Source of the DNA: Thiosocius sp963759055 | GTDB lineage: Bacteria; Pseudomonadota; Gammaproteobacteria; Chromatiales; Chromatiaceae | Assembly (NCBI GenBank): GCA_963759055.1 | Contig: CAVWYD010000009.1 | Span: 1-64,000, forward strand | DNA length: 64,000 nt | Direction: 5' to 3' | Shown here: positions 52,334 through 61,528 of the stretch, in pieces | Layout: each line of letters starts with the position of its first letter | Position numbering within the stretch: the stretch's first letter is position 1 | Notes under the pieces: generated by a model | Database searches by the model: none | What the model was told of the DNA's origin: nothing | What the model saw: the letters and a program-made list of their open reading frames with translations, nothing else | Program-made: the position numbers and the translations under genes

Positions 52334-52816
52334 TCAGTTGTTGGTTTTTCTGCCTGGTAGCCGAAGATTATTCGTCCGACGTCTAGGACAAACAGAGGCC
52401 GCCGCTGGTTCCCGCCCAAGTATGCCGGTGTGGTCAAGCCACGGTCGACACACGAAGGCGGCTTCAAAAAACTCTTCACCGCATCGGGCCCTTCTGCCTG
52501 CATCTTGCGCCCGAAAAGCCGAATCGGCAAAGACGCAGCTGTCCGTGCGGCCCTGTTTCACTCCTGCGCGGGACCGGACGGTCGCTTGAGTGCAACGGTG
52601 GCAACCCCCCTGCATCTGGGCTGGACGTCAGCCATCGATATAACGAGTGTCAGATCCGGCCCGGTTTTTGCTTCACTTTGTACAGGTTGATCCCTGAGCG
52701 TGATTGGGCCGTGATTTTGGCGGCTGTGCAGGTTCGCGTCAGCCGAGACACGGTGCGCCAACGGCGGGCGTCCGCACCGCACCAGGCGGAAATCTGTCGG
52801 CCGGGGAATGAGAGGT
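52334..52816. other. intergenic region between the divergent moxR and SBP-GGDEF genes
   Basis: About 480 bases. I see no convincing gene on either strand; the open frames lack recognisable sequence or start signals. Promoters for moxR (leftward) and for the gene at 52817 (rightward) should lie here, but no clear -35/-10 pair could be picked by eye. Confidence 0.5.
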
Positions 52817-55800
52817 ATGAAGCGAGACAATGCGAACATGTGCCTGATCGCTGCCAGAGACGGCTGGTACGCGGCCCTGACGGCGGCCTGCTTATGGCTG
52901 TTCGCGGCTGCAGCGATGGCCACCGGGCCCGCAGATGCAGCGGTTCCCCTGACGGCAGCAGAACAGGCATGGCTGACCGAACACCCTGTGATACGCCTGG
53001 CGCCGGACCCGGACTTCCCGCCGATAGAGTTCATTGACGAGCAGGGTCGCTATCAGGGCATTGCGGCGGACTATGCCGCCCTGGTTGAACGCAAACTCGG
53101 AATCAAAATCACCATCGTCCCCCTGAAAACCTGGGATGAAGTGTTGCAGAAGGCCCAGAGCAGGGAGATAGACATGCTTGGGGCTGCGTCAAAATCGCCC
53201 CAGCGTGCCGGTTATATGACATTTACCCGGCCCCATATCCAGTTGCCGGGGGTGATCATTGTGCGCGAGGAAGTCGATGGCCGGCTGCAGCCGGAGGATC
53301 TGCTCGACAAGAAGGTCGCCGTTGTTTCGGGTTACATCTGGCAGGATCTGTTACTCAATGATTATCCCGACCTGAGCCTTCACAAAGTACCGGATCTGAA
53401 GACGGGATTGAAAGAGACCGCTTTCGGTTCTGTCGATGCACTGGTGGCCAATCTGGCCACGGCGAGCTGGTATATCCAACGCGAAGGGATCACCAACCTG
53501 CGGGTTGCCGGTGAGACGGGCTATTTTGGCCGCTACGCGTTTGCAACGCGCAAGGACTGGCCGGAACTCAACAGCATCCTGGAAAAGGCACTGGCCGCCG
53601 TGACGCCGGAGGAACACCAACAGATCCTGCAACGCTGGGTTGCCGTGGATGCCACATCGCCCTGGCTGAACCGGACCAGCGTTGGGGCCATCGCTGGAAT
53701 CGTTGTGCTGTTGCTGGTGATTCTGGCATGGAACAGGACCCTCAAGTCCCAGGTCCGGCAACGGACCCGCGACCTCGAACAGCAGCTGGAGCAGCGTCAC
53801 GAGGCCGAGCGCGCACTTGATCGGGTGAACAGTGAACTCGAAAGGCGGGTTTCGGAAAGGACGGCCAGGCTCGAGCAGTCCAATGAACAACTGCGCGACG
53901 AGGTTGCCGAGCGCGAACGTGTCCAGGAAGACCTGCGCCGTTTTCAGATGACACTCGATGAAACCCTCGACTGTGTATTCATGTTCGATGACAGGGATTT
54001 GAAGTTCTTCTATGTCAACAGGGGAGCGGTCGACCAGGTTGGATACGGCCGGGATGAAATGCTGGGCATGAGGCCTTTCGACATCAAGCCGGAATTCACC
54101 GAGGAACAGTTTCGCGCATTCATAGCGCCGTTCCTGGAAAGGCGCGAGACGGCGTTGACGTTCGAGACCGTTCACCAGCACAAGAACGGTAAGCTGATAC
54201 CGGTTGAAATTGTTCTGCAATACATTGCACCGGAGGGCGAGGCACCGCGTTTCGTTGCGATCGTGCGCGACATCAGTGACAGAAAACGGATCGAGGCCGA
54301 ACTGAACTGGAAGAACCGTCAGGTGGACATCATAAGCCGGGCGCAGTCGGCCTTCATTGCCCATACGGATTCAAGGGCGTCATTCGAAACCTTGCTTGCC
54401 GGACTGCTCGAGCTGGCAGACAGCGAGTATGGTTTCATCGGCGAGGTGTTACACACGGCGGACGACACGCCTTATCTGCGGACCCACGCCATCACCAACA
54501 TCGCCTGGGATGAGGCAACGCGCAGTTTTTATGCGGAGCATGCGCCACAGGGTATGGAATTTACCAATCTGGATTCCTTGTTCGGTGCCGCCCTGAAGAC
54601 GGGCGAGCCGGTGATCGCCAATGACCCGGCCAACGACAGTCGCAGTGGTGGCATACCGCCAGGGCACCCACCACTCAATGCGTTTCTGGGCATCCCTCTA
54701 TATGCCGGCAGGCAAATGGTCGGCATGGCCGGCATTGCCAATCGGGCCGGTGGCTACGACGCGAGACTGGTTGAGTCGCTGGGCGCCTTCAGCACCACCT
54801 GTGCCCACTTGATCATGGAATATCGCATCGAACAGCAGAGGATCGCAGCCGAAGAACAGGTGAAGCACAACGAGCAGCGGCTGCGGGCGGTTCTGGATAA
54901 CGTCCTGGAGAGCATCATCAGCATCGACCGACGGGGGATCGTACAATCGGTCAATACATCCAGCGAGGAGATCTTTGGCTACAGCGCCGATGAAATGATT
55001 GGCCAGAACGTGAAAATGCTCATGCCGGAGCCACACCGCAGTGCACATGACCAGTATCTGAAGCATTATCACAACACCCGCGACGCAAAGATCATCGGTG
55101 CGGGACGTGAGGTCGAGGGCCGGCACAAGGACGGGACGATCTTCCCGCTGGAACTCAGTGTCACCGAGGTCGCCACCGGTGGCCATATACTTTATGTCGG
55201 TGTACTGCGCGATATCACCGAGCGCAAGCAGACCGAGGTCGCGCTGCACCGTGCACGTACCGAATTGCAGCAGGCCAACGAAAAACTGCTCGAGCAGGCG
55301 CGTACGGATGCGCTCACGGGGATTTCCAATCGCCGTCACTTCGATGAAGCCCTTGATCTGGAGATTCGGCGTGCCGGGCGCGCAGTCGATGCGCCCCTGT
55401 CACTGATTTTGTGCGATATCGATCACTTCAAACTTTACAACGACGTCTATGGCCATATTGCCGGCGACGAATGTCTGCAGAAGGTTGCGGCGGTGATCAG
55501 GTCGGTCTTCGAGCGGGCAGGCGATCTTGTCGCGCGTTACGGCGGCGAGGAGTTCGCGGTCATCATGCCGGCAACCAATGCCGAAAATGCCGGTAGCGTT
55601 GCCGAGCGGATGCGCCTTGCTATCTCGGAACGCGCCATACCGCATACCGCTTCACCCGTCGCCGATCGGGTGACGCTTAGTATCGGTGTCGCGACCTTGA
55701 GATCCGGCGAGGTCATGACGGCGAAAAAATTCGCCATGCGCGCCGATGAGGCTCTGTACATGGCGAAGGCAAACGGCCGCAATCGGGTGGAACAGCATTT

Positions 55801-55840
55801 TGAAGACACGGCACTGGCAACCAACGTCAATGCCAACTGA
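52817..55840 (+). CDS. membrane diguanylate cyclase with substrate-binding, PAS, GAF and PAS domains
   Basis: About 1,007 residues, intact. ATG 52817 is preferred to ATG 52808 because GGGGA lies nine bases upstream. Order: signal sequence; periplasmic SBP_bac_3-type domain (~45-270: AWLTEHPVIRLAPDPDFPPI, GIAADYAALVERKLGI, PGVIIVREE); membrane helix (SVGAIAGIVVLLLVILAW); coiled coil (~315-380); PAS (TLDETLDCVFMFDDR); GAF (~510-680); PAS (VLDNVLESIISIDRRGIVQS, FGYSADEMIGQNVKMLMPEP); GGDEF with GGEEF (~909) and CDIDHFKLYNDVYGH. It should make c-di-GMP in response to a small periplasmic ligand and cytoplasmic cues. It stands alone, divergent from moxR. Confidence 0.92.
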   Translation: MKRDNANMCLIAARDGWYAALTAACLWLFAAAAMATGPADAAVPLTAAEQAWLTEHPVIRLAPDPDFPPIEFIDEQGRYQGIAADYAALVERKLGIKITIVPLKTWDEVLQKAQSREIDMLGAASKSPQRAGYMTFTRPHIQLPGVIIVREEVDGRLQPEDLLDKKVAVVSGYIWQDLLLNDYPDLSLHKVPDLKTGLKETAFGSVDALVANLATASWYIQREGITNLRVAGETGYFGRYAFATRKDWPELNSILEKALAAVTPEEHQQILQRWVAVDATSPWLNRTSVGAIAGIVVLLLVILAWNRTLKSQVRQRTRDLEQQLEQRHEAERALDRVNSELERRVSERTARLEQSNEQLRDEVAERERVQEDLRRFQMTLDETLDCVFMFDDRDLKFFYVNRGAVDQVGYGRDEMLGMRPFDIKPEFTEEQFRAFIAPFLERRETALTFETVHQHKNGKLIPVEIVLQYIAPEGEAPRFVAIVRDISDRKRIEAELNWKNRQVDIISRAQSAFIAHTDSRASFETLLAGLLELADSEYGFIGEVLHTADDTPYLRTHAITNIAWDEATRSFYAEHAPQGMEFTNLDSLFGAALKTGEPVIANDPANDSRSGGIPPGHPPLNAFLGIPLYAGRQMVGMAGIANRAGGYDARLVESLGAFSTTCAHLIMEYRIEQQRIAAEEQVKHNEQRLRAVLDNVLESIISIDRRGIVQSVNTSSEEIFGYSADEMIGQNVKMLMPEPHRSAHDQYLKHYHNTRDAKIIGAGREVEGRHKDGTIFPLELSVTEVATGGHILYVGVLRDITERKQTEVALHRARTELQQANEKLLEQARTDALTGISNRRHFDEALDLEIRRAGRAVDAPLSLILCDIDHFKLYNDVYGHIAGDECLQKVAAVIRSVFERAGDLVARYGGEEFAVIMPATNAENAGSVAERMRLAISERAIPHTASPVADRVTLSIGVATLRSGEVMTAKKFAMRADEALYMAKANGRNRVEQHFEDTALATNVNAN

Positions 55841-55870
55841 ACGGAAACAGGCTCGCCTGAATTTTACTGG

Positions 55871-56866
55871 CTAGTTGTCTGCGCGATAGTGTCCGAGAGA
55901 AGCTTCCAGTAATTGGACGACCTCCGCGCGCAGGCTCTCCGGACTGAGTACCTCGACATCAGGTCCGTGTCGCAGTACCTCCATGGCGAGTTCGCGGCTG
56001 TGTGCATAGGGCACGTCGAGGATCAGGTAGTCGTCGTCCCAGCTTATTGTTTGTTGTGGGTGCCATACCTCGTCGGAGATCCAGCGCGCTGCGGTGGGCG
56101 AGAATCGCAGTCGGGCGCGATGCCTGGCCATGCCGCCAAAGATGCCGAAACCACTGCCCATGGCCTGGTCCAGTTTCTTTTTGGCCACTTTTCTGGCTGA
56201 TTGCTTGAGCAGCTCTGCATGGCGGATGGCGTCAAGTGCAAACAAACGCAGTCCATCCACCTTATGGCACCAGGCCAGCAGGTACCAGTTTTCACGATAG
56301 TGCAGCAGTCGTTGGGGTGACACCTCACGGCGCGAGGTCTGATCCCGGCTGCGGGTGTAATAGCTGATCTGCAGCCGCCGTCGTCTGATGGTGGCACGGG
56401 CTATCACCTCGAACCACGCGCTCGACTTGCGCCGGGTCGCCGAGTGCAGGATGCGGAGGTACGAGAGTACATCACGGGGGTCGTCCTCGGCGGTACCCAA
56501 CAGGTGCGTGATTCTTGCCAGCAGCGATTGCGACTGTGCCGATACCAGTCCCGGTTCCATGCTGCTGGCCAGTTGATGCATGGTCAACAGGGCATGTATC
56601 TCGCTTTGATTGAACCACAGACCCCGGATCCCGAAGCCTGTCGCGGTCTGCTCGCTGTCACCATTCAGCAGATAACCCGCTGGTCGGCCTTGGCCGCCAC
56701 GCTGCCATTCGATCGGGGCACCCAGACGATCGCGCAGATACTCTATGTCGCGCTTGAAAGTGGCGCGTGAGACCTCGAGTTCATCCAGAAAACGCCCGAT
56801 CGGCACCGGATGCCGGCTGATCTCCAACATATGGACAATCTGGTGAATTCGTTCTGTCTGGCTCAT
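55871..56866 (-). CDS. WYL-domain transcriptional regulator
   Basis: 331 residues from ATG 56866 (MSQTERIHQIVHMLEISRHP), a typical family start; the frame stays open to 56929. The N-terminal winged HTH (VSRATFKRDIEYLRDRLGAP) precedes the WYL domain (LRRRRLQISYY, VSPQRLLHYRENWYLLAWC), a bridging helical part and a WCX-type C-terminus (ARLRFSPTAARWISDEVWHP; LEVLRHGPDVEVLSPESL read with small differences). Such proteins act as ligand- or DNA-damage-responsive regulators. No defence genes lie nearby. It is divergent from the small membrane-protein gene at 56969, a possible target. Confidence 0.88.
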   Translation of the reverse strand: MSQTERIHQIVHMLEISRHPVPIGRFLDELEVSRATFKRDIEYLRDRLGAPIEWQRGGQGRPAGYLLNGDSEQTATGFGIRGLWFNQSEIHALLTMHQLASSMEPGLVSAQSQSLLARITHLLGTAEDDPRDVLSYLRILHSATRRKSSAWFEVIARATIRRRRLQISYYTRSRDQTSRREVSPQRLLHYRENWYLLAWCHKVDGLRLFALDAIRHAELLKQSARKVAKKKLDQAMGSGFGIFGGMARHRARLRFSPTAARWISDEVWHPQQTISWDDDYLILDVPYAHSRELAMEVLRHGPDVEVLSPESLRAEVVQLLEASLGHYRADN

Positions 56867-56968
56867 TCTGTGAGCCACTATAGCCCGCATGATAACAGCG
56901 TCAAAGTCCGGGGCAGGCCACATGGTCAAGCTCCGAAACTGGAAATCTTATATCTGAGGCATATGGTT

Positions 56969-57452
56969 ATGGCTGACTGGCAAGAAAATCTCGAGACTGT
57001 GGGTGCTGAGATTTTCCAGACTTATCGTAAGCGTTTGATGCAGCCTGGTATCGCCATGGAGATTCGCAGGGCCTATCCCGGGCTTTCCATGGTGGACGTG
57101 CTGATCCGGGTGCATGCCGGGCGGCAGATTATCCAGGTTGGTGATGACTTCTGCGCTTTGCAGGCCATCCGCAGTGGCCGGTGGCAACAGACCCGCCAGG
57201 AACGAGAGAACCGTCCTGTGGTTGCCGAGGGTCGTCGTGACCAGGTGTCACGGATGCTGGTCAACCTCGGTGGCCTCTTGTTCGCCGGGTTCTGTCTGCT
57301 GTCTTTGCTGGCCGCGGTGTCGGATGGGCCCGGCGGGTGGCTGATCGGCGGGTGTGGGACTGGGGTTTGTCGTTGCGCTTCTGAGGTGGCGCATTTTCTC
57401 GGGTGGACAGGGGGATGGATTGTCATCGGGATGCCGCACGGGATTGTCGTAG
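56969..57452 (+). CDS. small membrane protein of unknown function, probable frameshift
   Basis: ATG 56969 has GAGG nine bases upstream; the near-adjacent ATG 56963 is less well placed. The soluble N-terminus (MADWQENLETVGAEIFQTYR; GLSMVDVLIRVHAGRQIIQV) of about 100 residues is followed by a hydrophobic segment (LVNLGGLLFAGFCLLSLLAA). The frame then turns Cys-rich; a one-base shift near 57355 instead gives a second helix (GVGLGFVVALLRWRIF) and a stop at 57452. I recognise no family. The divergent WYL gene is its nearest neighbour. Confidence 0.55.
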
Positions 57453-57498
57453 GGCCGGCTGTACCTGCCGATGGGCATTGCGTGCAGCCCGTACCTAC
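57450..57498. repeat. dispersed palindromic repeat (copy 7)
   Basis: GTAGGGCCGGCTGTACCTGCC and GGGCATTGCGTGCAGCCCGTACCTAC, the two-hairpin form with mismatches, lie between the convergent ends of the small membrane-protein gene and the Cache-GGDEF gene, overlapping both stop codons. Confidence 0.6.
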
Positions 57499-59161
57499 GG
57501 CTCCAGGGCGACCACGCAGTCGCGCCCCTGGCGCTTGGCAGCGAGCAGTCCCTGGTCGGCCCGATTCAGCAGTTCCGAAATCGTCTCGGTTTCACCGATG
57601 ATCTCGGCCACACCGAGGCTGATGGTTACATGCAAGGGTCCAACGCTGGTCTTGACCGGTTCCGCGCTGACCAGTTCACGTAGCCGCTCTGAGATGTTCA
57701 GGGCCTGTTCCAGTGATGCATCCGGCATCACGATGGCAAATTCCTCGCCGCCGTAACGCGACAGCAGGTCGTCATCGGACAGGCCGCGGTTTATGCGACG
57801 TGCGACCGCCAGAAGCACCTCGTCACCCACGGCATGGCCATGCTCGTCGTTGATCGGTTTGAAGAAATCGATATCGATCATGATGGCGGCAAAGGATTGT
57901 GCCACACGCCTTGCTTTTGCCAGCTCCAGGGCTGCGCTTTCGTCAAAGCTGCGACGGTTCAACAGGCCGGTGAGCGGGTCCTCACTGGCCTGACGCTGCA
58001 GCGTATTGATGGGCCTTAGAACGATGAGCCCGATCAGGACGGCGCCGGTGATGGTCAGCAGGCTCATTGCCACACCCAGGAAGATACTCTCGCGCTGGCC
58101 CTGGCGAATCTTTTGTGCCATCTCGTCTTCGGGGGCATAGACCCCCATCACCCATTGTTTCCCGCCGCGATTGAGCAGCGGGACGAACATGCTGAGGTAG
58201 CGCTTCCCATTCAATTCGAAGGAATCGAAGTGGGTGTAATTGAGCGCAACCAGATCGGGGAAGCGCTCCTTGAGACGGGCGCCGGCACGGGCGGTCAGCG
58301 TGTCGAGTTCACTCAGCGTCTTCAGGCGCAGCTTGCTCTCATCTTCGCGCTGGGCGAGTTCGGTGGCATAGGGATGCGCCAGGACATCGCCGTTGCTGTT
58401 GACGATGAACGCGGCCCCGGAGGTGCCTACACGCTGCGTGGTGAGAAATTCCGACAGCGCGGACAATTCGATGTCCGCACCTATCACGCCCAGCAGGCGG
58501 TCGTCCTCATCGCGTACCGCGCGCGCCACGGTGAGGCCAGGCAACTGCGAGGTATAGAAGATGTAAGGGTCGGTCCAGACTTCTTTGTCTGGCAGTCTGC
58601 GCGAGTTCGAACCAGGGCCGTACACGCGGATCGTAGCTGTCTTCCGGGTCGAACTTGCGCGAGGTCTCGACCATGCACTCGGTACGGTTGACCAGGGTTA
58701 CCCGACTTGCCGGCGGCTGCGAGGTCTGAATGATCTTGCTGAAAAAACCCTTTTCGGCCTGTTGCGCCGTCACGTTTGCTGAAAACGAAGTTTCCGGCGG
58801 TGTCCCCGAAATACAAGGCGTCGATCTGCGGAATGACTCGCAGCTGTTCGAGAAAGTAACGTTCGAGTCTGTCCGGGTCCTCCCCGGACAGGAGCGTCGC
58901 CTCGAAGATCCCGACGGCCAGCGATACGCTGTCCTGCGCCTGCTGCAGGTAGCCGGCGGCGTTTTCCCTGGTTTCGTCGACCACGTTCTGCAGCAGTTCA
59001 TGGGTGTGCTCATGCAGCGCGCGGTCGGTCGCGAAACGCTGCGAGGCCAGGACAGCAAACACAGTGAACAACTCGACCACGATCAACAGCGCCAGCAGGC
59101 TGAACAGCAGGCCGTTTTTTCGGCGCGGGCGGTCGTCGGGGCTAGTGGTCAGGGGCTTCAT
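57495..59161 (-). CDS. membrane diguanylate cyclase with Cache sensor, two frameshifts
   Basis: ATG 59161 starts MKPLTTSPDD, then a membrane helix (LLFSLLALLIVVELFTVFAV) and a double-Cache-type periplasmic domain (LRVIPQIDALYFGDTAGNFV; DPRVRPWFELA; DPYIFYTSQLPGLTVARAV; GVIGADIELSALSEFLTTQR). A second helix (AMSLLTITGAVLIGLIVL) and a GGDEF domain with GGEEF (SRYGGEEFAIVMPD) and IDIDFFKPINDEHGH end the protein. The frame changes near 58780 and again near 58610, and each break joins consecutive Cache motifs. It should synthesise c-di-GMP in response to a periplasmic ligand. It lies downstream of the gumC-like gene with a 76-base gap, so co-transcription is possible. Confidence 0.85.
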
Positions 59162-59237
59162 GGCGTTTCTTTTGTTGAATATTCGCGCATCGGTACCTGT
59201 ATCGAACCGAGGAGTCTGCGGTAGGGCGGGGGCAGCG

Positions 59238-61199
59238 TCAGGACACCAGGATCGGATGAATAAACTCTATGCTGCTCAATGGGCGGTTGCCTCCCGGTGG
59301 TGCGAAATGCATCAGCGTTCCATGCACGTCGGGTGGGATGGCACCTGCGCGCGCGGCCAGGGCAGAGGCATCGATACCCTGACGCACGAGATACAGTACA
59401 TAGGTATGCCAGAGCGAGAGCGCATTGATGCTGCCTGGGTCCGCGAGCTGTGCTTCGCGTGCACAACTCACCAGACGCTGGTCCAGTTCTGGCAGCGGCA
59501 GTGCCATCTTTGAGCCGGCCATCTCCGCGAGTACGGGCTCGAGGCGTCGCCAGGCACCCTGGCCGACTGTGATCTCGCGCCGACTGGCACCCGGTACCTC
59601 GATCCGGTCGCCCGAGCTGTCGAAGCAGGCCGAGTGCAGCAGCGGAAGTTCGTAAGGGGAGATGCCGCTCAGCAGCAGCGCCGCGTAGCCCGCGGTCAAG
59701 GGGTCTGCGACCGCCATCAGTGATTTAAGCTCGGCCCCGGCCAGTTCGCGCGGCAGGATCGGGAGATTGGCCGGGGCGGGCGGGGCGGCCGCCGCCGTCG
59801 GGTCGTGGTTGAGCTGGTTATGCACCTGCGGCGCAGAGAGGGTTTGAGTCCGACCGTCCGGATAGATCCGTACACCCAGATAGGGCGTTGCGTGTGAGGG
59901 GCGTGACCGTTCGCTCAGATACTCGACCAGCCAGGTGACAAACAGGGCCAGCCCGAGCGCTGCGGCCAGGGCGATCATGAGGTCACGTTCGTAATCCGGA
60001 TAGATCGGACGGCTGGGAACGCGCGCCCATTCCACGACCTGGATGGGCGGGTATTTCTTCAGGTTTTGCGCCTCAATCTGTGCCAGTCGTGTCTTGTTTT
60101 CGTTGACCAGTTCTTCCAGCCCGGCCAAGCCCTCTTCCATGGCCTTGAATTCCTTGAAGCGTTCGGTGAATTTCTGAACCTTGTCCTGGTGCTCGATCAA
60201 TTCCCGCTCCAGGGCTGTGACGGAGGCCTCGGCCGTTGCCACATCCTGTTGCGCCTCGTCCTTCACGGTTCGCTTGCCCAGCTCCAGCGCACGCACGAGT
60301 TCGCGCTCCATCTCGGTCAGCATTCCAGGCAGGTTTTTGAGCACGGGGTCGCGGTCGATATAGCGCTGGGTGTATTTCTGTTTGAGATCCGCTACGCGCG
60401 CGCGAGTCCGCTCGACGTCGAGCTGCATTCTCGTCATGTCGTTTTTTTGCTCGCTCGGTATCACGGTCTCGCCCTTGGCGATGGCTTCATCGATCGCCAT
60501 CTTGCGTGCACGTGCCTCGACAAGAGTTTCACGCGCCTTGTTGAGCGAGTTGTTCAGGCCCTTGAGTGTCGCCAGGCTTCGGTTTTCGTCGCGTTCCAGA
60601 CTGACGATGTCGTGTGTCTCCCGAAAACTCAGCAGCTCCGCACGCGCGGCCTCGATCTTCAACTGGAGCTGTGCCTGCTCATCGGTCAGTTCGGCCGTGG
60701 TGCGCCCGGTCGCCACCTCGATCTCTTCGGCACGGAAACCCTCGTACGACTCGGCCCAGCGGTTTACCGCCCGCTGCAGCTGTTCCGGATATTCGCCCTC
60801 CGCCCGGAGTTCGAGCAGGTTGGTCTCCGGTACCGGCACCACAGACAGCATGCTGCGCAGTTGGTCCAGTCCGGCAATGTCCTCATCGCCTTCCTTGGCG
60901 AGACCTTGAGCCAGGCGTCCGAGCAGTTCCTCACCCAGCAGCAATCGACCCTGGATGGCGACATGTTCGATATCGGCCTCCTCACTGCGCCGGTCTACCG
61001 CCTTGGGCTTTACGGTGAGTATCGAGGCCGCGGAGCGATAGATCGGATCGCGACCATAGACGATCGCCAGACCTACCGCGGATGCGAGCAGCAGGACACT
61101 GAAGAACACTTTCCAACGCCGCCAGCGCGCCGGGCCGGTCGGCTCCGGCGGTGGTGAGCCCTGGATCAGTTCGACGCTGGGGAGTTGCGCTGTGTTCAC
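59238..61199 (-). CDS. GumC/Wzz-type chain-length protein with an unusual C-terminal domain
   Basis: 653 residues, intact. Membrane helix 1 (WKVFFSVLLLASAVGLAIVY) is followed by a Wzz-type periplasmic start (DPIYRSAASILTVKPKAVD), a long coiled coil (~150-370), the PxxP-like VVEWARVPSRPIYPDYERDL and helix 2 (MIALAAALGLALFVTWLVEY). This is the layout of polysaccharide co-polymerases without a tyrosine-kinase domain. The cytoplasmic C-terminus (~480-653) is unexpected. AALLLSGISPYELPLL and, near residue 600, LWHTYVLYLVRQGIDASALA resemble tyrosine-recombinase motifs (TGLRxSEL and LRHTFAxxLxxxG), with the catalytic arginines replaced. No polysaccharide genes adjoin. The role in surface-polysaccharide length control is inferred from the family. 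Confidence 0.82.
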   Translation of the reverse strand: MNTAQLPSVELIQGSPPPEPTGPARWRRWKVFFSVLLLASAVGLAIVYGRDPIYRSAASILTVKPKAVDRRSEEADIEHVAIQGRLLLGEELLGRLAQGLAKEGDEDIAGLDQLRSMLSVVPVPETNLLELRAEGEYPEQLQRAVNRWAESYEGFRAEEIEVATGRTTAELTDEQAQLQLKIEAARAELLSFRETHDIVSLERDENRSLATLKGLNNSLNKARETLVEARARKMAIDEAIAKGETVIPSEQKNDMTRMQLDVERTRARVADLKQKYTQRYIDRDPVLKNLPGMLTEMERELVRALELGKRTVKDEAQQDVATAEASVTALERELIEHQDKVQKFTERFKEFKAMEEGLAGLEELVNENKTRLAQIEAQNLKKYPPIQVVEWARVPSRPIYPDYERDLMIALAAALGLALFVTWLVEYLSERSRPSHATPYLGVRIYPDGRTQTLSAPQVHNQLNHDPTAAAAPPAPANLPILPRELAGAELKSLMAVADPLTAGYAALLLSGISPYELPLLHSACFDSSGDRIEVPGASRREITVGQGAWRRLEPVLAEMAGSKMALPLPELDQRLVSCAREAQLADPGSINALSLWHTYVLYLVRQGIDASALAARAGAIPPDVHGTLMHFAPPGGNRPLSSIEFIHPILVS

Positions 61200-61528
61200 G
61201 GCAGAGATTCCTTGATTATTATTTGAGAATTCCTAATTACGCGCATCGGCGGACCATCTGCGCATGGCAGACGATCGGGCCGGCGGAATTCGTATTTTGG
61301 CCGAAATCCATGTCGCGCAGTTTACGCCTCCGGCCGCGTCTCTGTAGCGCAGTATAGTGATCCTGCGAATAGGACTCCTTGGTTTCAGCGCGTGCCGGAA
61401 TGGTTATCGGGGTGCCGCCTGCGCGCAGTGGCTTTCGCGGTGCTGAACTCAATAATCGATATGTTTATGCATATAAAACAATAATATAAGATATATACAT
61501 CAAGTAAAATATGCGGTAGAAGTCGGCG
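61200..61528 (-). promoter_or_regulatory. upstream region of the gumC-like gene with an AT-rich tract
   Basis: No gene is seen in this ~330-base gap. Between about 61449 and 61512 the sequence is almost only A and T (e.g. ATGCATATAAAACAATAATA), in strong contrast to the GC-rich surroundings. It lies upstream of the gumC-like start and just downstream of the lipase stop, so it most likely holds the gumC-like promoter or a protein-binding site. I could not assign a clear -35/-10 pair. Confidence 0.45.

Noticed and set aside
52430..52690. Small plus-strand frame upstream of the SBP-GGDEF gene
   Set aside because: No plausible ribosome site, no recognisable sequence, and competing frames on both strands.
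61237..61452. 71-residue minus-strand frame upstream of the gumC-like gene
   Set aside because: Starts next to the AT-rich tract, lacks a clear ribosome site and recognisable motifs; more likely leader or promoter DNA.
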